Origin: Bacteroidales bacterium | GTDB lineage: Bacteria; Bacteroidota; Bacteroidia; Bacteroidales; Muribaculaceae | DNA: 36,995 nt | Assembly (NCBI GenBank): GCA_014800605.1 | Contig: JAAVFS010000078.1 | Coordinates: 1 to 36,995, forward strand | Direction: 5' to 3' | In this document: positions 32,283-36,995 of the stretch, piece after piece | How positions within the stretch are numbered: the stretch's first letter is position 1 | Layout: every line of letters starts with the position of its first letter | The notes under the pieces: model-generated | Databases searched by the model: none | The model's input: the letters and a program-made list of their open reading frames with translations, nothing else | What the model was told of the DNA's origin: nothing | Translations under genes and position numbers: made by a program

Positions 32283-33377
32283 TTATTGACCTACAGTACC
32301 TAATTCTACTATAGCTCCGGTCGCAGGATTGAAGACTGCATAGGCCGGGGCTTTTTTGTCGGTGAAGGTGTTTGGCTTCAGACCGTTGACTACACCGAAT
32401 TGTGCCATTTGGGTGTCGAGCTCGGCCAGCGAGCCATCCATGTCGCTGACTTTGACGGCCACTTTGCCCGGCAGGCAGAATGCGAACCCGTCCTTGGGGA
32501 AGCCGACGACCTCTCCCTTGGCTGTGCGGGGCAGGTCGGGACGCTCCGTGATGGTGAATGTCAGGTAGATCGGGTTGCCGCTCAGGTCGTCGGCGTCGAC
32601 GAGCCCTTTGGCGGGCGAGATGCGGGCGATGACGCGGCGGTCGCCGGAGTCGTCGCTCTTGGGGGTGACGGTGACGGTGGTTACATCGGTCCAGGTCTTG
32701 GTCGTGCCTACAAACATAGCCATCAGTGCAGCCTCCTGCTCATTGATAGCGGTCAGCGCCAGCTCCATCGACTTGCCGTCCGGCGGCATCTGGTCGGCCT
32801 GCCCGGAGATGAGGTCGTTGCGGCTCTGGCGAAGCTCGAAGATACGGGCGGCGGCCAGTTCGGCGCGCTTCGCTGTCGACTGGCTCTGCATGATCTCCTC
32901 GTTGAGAGCCTGGCGTGCGGCCGGAGTCTCGAGCGGTGTGGGCTGAGCAGCGCGGGCAGTCGGGATTTCGGTCTCGTTGGTCTCGAATAGCTTCTCGGTG
33001 TTGATCGACAGGGGTATGCCGTTGTCGTCCAGGAGCATGAAGGGAGCGTAGCCCGGCTTGAAGTTGACTACATATCGCTCATCCGGATTGACCACGCCAC
33101 GGGTGTTGATCACCACATCAGTCACCTCCACGCTGGTCGAGGGCTCGGAGATCGGGTCGTTGACGCTGAAATATCTCCGCGCGTACTTATAGAACTCGCC
33201 CGGGGTCTTGACCGTCGTGGTCGTCTCGATAGCGATGTCGATCGCCGTCGAGGGGAGGGTGTAGGGGATGCCGTAGTCGCCGCTCTTGGTCGCGGTATAT
33301 TTCTGCACGGTCTGTGCGCTTGCTGCCGTGCCGCCCAGGATTGCGAGCGAGGCTATGAGTAGGGATAGTCTGTTCAT
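32283..33377 (-). CDS. DUF4831 family secreted protein
   Basis: A 364-residue predicted periplasmic or surface protein with signal peptide MNRLSLLIASLAILGGTAAS ending near AQ. The YTATKSGDYGIPYTLPSTAI segment and FYKYARRYFSVNDPI identify the DUF4831 family of Bacteroidota; function is unknown. A coiled-coil-like helix (about 160-190, LNEEIMQSQSTAKRAELAAA) separates two beta-rich parts. The start at 33377 overlaps the nnr stop by 4 bases (ATGA). Longer in-frame starts are rejected because they lack the signal peptide at the N-terminus. Confidence 0.82.
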   Translation of the reverse strand: MNRLSLLIASLAILGGTAASAQTVQKYTATKSGDYGIPYTLPSTAIDIAIETTTTVKTPGEFYKYARRYFSVNDPISEPSTSVEVTDVVINTRGVVNPDERYVVNFKPGYAPFMLLDDNGIPLSINTEKLFETNETEIPTARAAQPTPLETPAARQALNEEIMQSQSTAKRAELAAARIFELRQSRNDLISGQADQMPPDGKSMELALTAINEQEAALMAMFVGTTKTWTDVTTVTVTPKSDDSGDRRVIARISPAKGLVDADDLSGNPIYLTFTITERPDLPRTAKGEVVGFPKDGFAFCLPGKVAVKVSDMDGSLAELDTQMAQFGVVNGLKPNTFTDKKAPAYAVFNPATGAIVELGTVGQ

Positions 33378-34909
33378 TTGGGTGATTTGTTGTGGTTCAT
33401 TATCATGGAGATAGCCTTGCCGGTATGGGCTGCTATGTCGCTGGCTGTGACGCCCCACTCGCCATGCTCGCGAGCTGCCAGCTCGCCGGCGATGCCGTGG
33501 ATGTAGACCCCGGCCATGGCTGCCAGCTCAGGCTTATAGCCCTGGGCGAGGAGTGCCAGTATGATGCCGGTCAGAACGTCGCCCGATCCGGGAGTTGCAA
33601 GCGCCGGGGAGCCCGACGAGTTGAAGCATACGGTGCCGTCGTGGCGTATGACGGCCGTGTGGTGCCCCTTGAGCACAATGTTGATGCTGTAGAAGCGGGC
33701 TACCTCCATGGCCTTGACCAGGCGCTCCTCGGCCGACGTCTGCTCGCCGAAGAGGCGGTCAAACTCTCCGGCATGGGGAGTCAGGATGGAGAGCACGGGG
33801 ACGCTGTGGAGCAGCACGGGGCGGCGCGACAGGCAGTTGAGCGCGTCGGCGTCGAGTACCAGCGGCTTGCGGTGGGTCAGCAGGAAGTTTTCGAGCGCCT
33901 GGACGGTGGTGTCATTCGTGCCCAGTCCCGGGCCGATGGCTATCGCGTCGAAGCTGCGGTCGACATTGAGTTCCGTCACAAAGAGGTCGCCATGATTATA
34001 TTGGTACATAGCCTCGGGGACAGCCGTCTGAAGCGTCTCAAAGCCGCATTTCGGAGCCTCTACCACGAGCTTGCCGATGCCGGCGCGCAGGGCGCCGCGG
34101 GCAGCCAGGACGGCAGCCCCGAGCATCCCGTAGGAGCCCCCGACGAGCAGTCCCATCCCGTAGTCAGCCTTCGATGATGTCAGCTTGCGGGGCTTCAGGA
34201 CCTCCTTTACCTCGGCAGCCTCCACCAGGTAGTAGTTGGCCCGGATCTCCTCGATGGCAGTCTCGCTCAGACCCACATCGATGATTTTCCACTCGCCGAC
34301 GAGCTCTGCATTGTCCGGATTGAAGAAGGCTATACGGGGAAACTGTATGGCCAGAGTCAGAGTCGCGTGGATGATGTTGCGGTTGACAGCCATTGGGTTA
34401 GAGTCAGCCATCATGCCCGTCGGCAGGTCGATGCTGACCACAGTAGCCTCAGAGTCATTGATGTATTGTACGAGGGTCACGTATCCCCCCTTGAGATTGT
34501 CGCGCAGGCCGCTGCCGAAGATGCCGTCGATGATGACATGTTCCGGAGTCAGCTTCGGGAAAGCGAAAGTCGAGGTGATCTCCGTGAAAGAGATGTCGAC
34601 ATCCAGTGCCAGCAGAGCGTCACGATAGGCCTTGCAGGTAGGCGACAGCGCCTTTCCACCTACATTGAAGAGATATACCTCCGGACGATAGCCGTGCTCA
34701 GCGAGCAGGCGGGCAGTAGCCAGAGCGTCGGCACCATTGTAGCCGGGTCCGGCGAAGATTACAATCGGCTTGCCGGGATGCCATCGTGACTCTATCTCGA
34801 AGGCGACTCCTTCAGCTATCCGCTCTATAAGCTCGATAGCCGAGACCCCTTCCGACTCGATGGTATATCGGTCGATATCGCGTATTTGTTGAGTAGTGAA
34901 AAGTTTCAT
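33374..34909 (-). CDS. nnr: Bifunctional NAD(P)H-hydrate epimerase / ADP-dependent NAD(P)H-hydrate dehydratase
   Basis: Metabolite-repair enzyme: the N-terminal domain (about 1-215) epimerises hydrated NAD(P)H and the C-terminal ribokinase-like domain (about 225-505) dehydrates the S form using ADP. The 511 residues begin MKLFTTQQIRDIDRYTIESEG. Epimerase motifs are AGPGYNGADA (53-62, altered from the usual NNGGDG) and SIDLPTG. Dehydratase motifs include GGSYGMLGAAVLAARGAL, LTPHAGEFDRL, LKGHHTAV and ATPGSGDVLTGI with the catalytic Asp. The ATG at 34909 is used; an earlier in-frame start at 34948 lies inside the -7 promoter box. It is coupled to the DUF4831 gene by a 4-base overlap. Confidence 0.9.
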   Translation of the reverse strand: MKLFTTQQIRDIDRYTIESEGVSAIELIERIAEGVAFEIESRWHPGKPIVIFAGPGYNGADALATARLLAEHGYRPEVYLFNVGGKALSPTCKAYRDALLALDVDISFTEITSTFAFPKLTPEHVIIDGIFGSGLRDNLKGGYVTLVQYINDSEATVVSIDLPTGMMADSNPMAVNRNIIHATLTLAIQFPRIAFFNPDNAELVGEWKIIDVGLSETAIEEIRANYYLVEAAEVKEVLKPRKLTSSKADYGMGLLVGGSYGMLGAAVLAARGALRAGIGKLVVEAPKCGFETLQTAVPEAMYQYNHGDLFVTELNVDRSFDAIAIGPGLGTNDTTVQALENFLLTHRKPLVLDADALNCLSRRPVLLHSVPVLSILTPHAGEFDRLFGEQTSAEERLVKAMEVARFYSINIVLKGHHTAVIRHDGTVCFNSSGSPALATPGSGDVLTGIILALLAQGYKPELAAMAGVYIHGIAGELAAREHGEWGVTASDIAAHTGKAISMIMNHNKSPK

Positions 34910-34945
34910 TGTCTTATAGCCTGATGTGAGCACCGGATACGGGCG

Positions 34946-34978
34946 CAAAATTAGCGAAAAAATTGAGATGCTCGCAAA
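34946..34978 (-). promoter_or_regulatory. Promoter of the nnr-DUF4831 operon
   Basis: On the minus strand TTTG (34975-34978), a 21-base spacer and TAATTTTG (34946-34953) form a strong Bacteroidota promoter match. Initiation near 34940 gives a leader of about 30 bases and fixes the nnr start at 34909. Confidence 0.7.
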
Positions 34979-35069
34979 TCACCCTCTAAAATAATCGAGA
35001 GTTAAGAATAATTGTGTAAAAAGACTTAAAAAGCATCGCCGACTTTATTTTTTTTCATCGGAAAGTTCG

Positions 35070-35077
35070 TATATTTG
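35070..35077 (+). promoter_or_regulatory. Promoter -7 box for enolase
   Basis: TATATTTG fits TAnnTTTG, preceded by a T-rich tract (35045-35055) where the -33 element would be. Initiation near 35084 leaves a leader of about 44 AT-rich bases before the ATG at 35128. Confidence 0.65.
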
Positions 35078-35100
35078 TGGCAGTAAAACGACAACCCTAA

Positions 35101-36423
<1,323 letters not shown>

Positions 36424-36463
36424 TAACAACATCGTAGCATAACACACGATTATGTCTCCCCAT

Positions 36464-36499
36464 GGAGCCGACTCTCCCGAGTCGGCTTCATTTGTTTTT
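36464..36499 (+). terminator. Intrinsic terminator of enolase
   Basis: A perfect 9-base stem (AGCCGACTC / GAGTCGGCT) with a TCCC tetraloop, followed by TCATTTGTTTTT. Orientation and U-run fit rho-independent termination. Confidence 0.85.
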
Positions 36500-36554
36500 C
36501 CCCATCATTGCCTGATATCCGCCGCTGGATGGACTGGTCTCGTGGCGCGCCTGA

Positions 36555-36577
36555 TGCTCGCACACGCTCTGCGCGTG
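36555..36577. repeat. 23-base direct repeat, copy 1
   Basis: Identical over 23 bases to 36877-36899, and itself part of a hairpin (36559-36579, nine pairs with one A-C mismatch, TCT loop). The core is CACGCTCTGCGCGTG. Confidence 0.85.
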
Positions 36578-36876
36578 CGGGGGTGAGTACAGTGTGGCGC
36601 ACCGTCGGTGCGCCGATTTACAGAAACCGGGTACATGGAGCGGAGCGACATGTGCCCGGACAGCTGCCCCACATCACGGGGCGTCCCGAAGAGGACACCG
36701 ATTAAAGCCGATAAGTCGTTATAGACGTAGTATAGTCCCTCCGGGACTAACTGTCGTGGCGAGATATCGCTTTCCACGGGTTCAAGAACCTGCGGTTAAC
36801 AAGGTTTAGCCACTCCGTGGCACGACTCCTGAACGCACACTCACCACTGCCCGTAGGGTAATCCCGCATGGCATGT

Positions 36877-36899
36877 TGCTCGCACACGCTCTGCGCGTG
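36877..36899. repeat. 23-base direct repeat, copy 2
   Basis: Second exact copy of the 23-base sequence at 36555-36577, 322 bases downstream in the same orientation. Flanking bases differ on both sides. Confidence 0.85.
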
Positions 36900-36995
36900 G
36901 ACGACCCATCTGTCGGCGACGGTATGATCAGCGCCGGAGGTGCGTCATGATGGTAAACCCCAGGCATGCGTCAGCGCCTGGGGACAATGGAGATA

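Larger units (their letters stand above)
36555..36983. repeat. Hairpin-dense non-coding element
   Basis: No gene is convincing in 36500-36995. The stretch instead holds a series of inverted repeats: 36596-36614 (8 perfect pairs, 3-base loop), 36627-36659 (11 pairs with one G-T), 36666-36682 (5 pairs), 36733-36749 (TAGTCCC / GGGACTA, TCC loop), 36755-36778 (CGTGG / CCACG), 36787-36806 (AACCT / AGGTT), 36809-36821 (GCCAC / GTGGC, TCC loop) and 36958-36983 (CCCCAGGC / GCCTGGGG). A 23-base direct repeat frames most of it. Short frames here have low-complexity Arg/Pro-rich products and are judged non-coding. It may be an interspersed repeat, a degenerate mobile element or a structured RNA, and may continue past the window. 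Confidence 0.6.

Noticed and set aside
34910..34948. Extended N-terminus of the NAD(P)HX repair enzyme
   Set aside because: The upstream in-frame start lies inside a strong -7 promoter box, and the family begins at the later Met.
36505..36809. Three overlapping short frames after enolase as genes
   Set aside because: Arg/Pro-rich products spanning inverted repeats on both strands, with no start context or family resemblance; better explained as a hairpin-rich non-coding element.
36555..36899. CRISPR array
   Set aside because: Only two copies of the 23-base repeat, 322 bases apart, with no regular spacer length and no cas genes.

Overview
The window looks like a chromosomal segment of an anaerobic Bacteroidota bacterium, probably order Bacteroidales and plausibly family Muribaculaceae (family-level placement is inference). 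The evidence is: repeated upstream boxes matching the Bacteroidota promoter (TTTG, about 20 bases, TAnnTTTG); start codons chosen without Shine-Dalgarno sequences; a bacteroidal-type VorB 2-oxoacid:ferredoxin oxidoreductase; DUF4254, DUF3822 and DUF4831 proteins typical of the phylum; surface proteins ending in type IX secretion-like C-terminal domains; and moderate-to-high GC.

Layout. 1-3.9 kb: the 3' part of a UvrD-type helicase (cut by the window edge) converges on a DEAD-box RNA helicase-mnmD operon. 3.9-4.6 kb: a HepT/MntA toxin-antitoxin pair. 4.7-7.6 kb: a large outer-membrane beta-barrel protein. 7.8-9.5 kb: divergent DUF4254 and GT9 glycosyltransferase genes, probably for envelope glycan. 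9.5-10.8 kb: a very small secreted protein that is mostly a sorting domain, then an unrecognised gene overlapping a small two-helix membrane protein. 11-14.5 kb: tRNA-Arg(CCU), an Ig-like lipoprotein, DUF3822 and rsmD in one direction, with the tRNA only 12 bases ahead of the lipoprotein start. 14.7-16.2 kb: thioredoxin, a VKOR-family disulfide enzyme and an overlapping 54-residue peptide gene. 16.2-20.8 kb: a 1528-residue GH51-GH43 arabinan-type enzyme. 20.9-26.1 kb: truA, speA and a secreted endonuclease I. 26.2-30.9 kb: an MsbA-type ABC exporter downstream of a four-subunit 2-oxoacid:ferredoxin oxidoreductase operon. 31.1-32.3 kb: malate dehydrogenase and a small acidic protein. 32.3-34.9 kb: DUF4831 and the bifunctional NAD(P)HX repair enzyme. 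35.1-36.4 kb: enolase with its own promoter and terminator. 36.5-37.0 kb: no convincing gene, but a dense array of perfect and near-perfect hairpins with an internal 23-base direct repeat.

Most content is housekeeping: central carbon and ferredoxin-linked metabolism (eno, mdh, vor), RNA modification (mnmD, rsmD, truA), polyamine synthesis (speA), metabolite repair (nnr) and glycan use. Accessory or less explained parts are the HepT/MntA pair, the Trx-VKOR-small-peptide cassette, the stand-alone sorting-domain protein and the terminal hairpin array. No insertion sequence, prophage, integrase, rRNA operon or CRISPR array was seen. The most unusual signals are the terminal hairpin array, the tRNA-mRNA arrangement at 14.4 kb and the small peptide attached to the VKOR operon.
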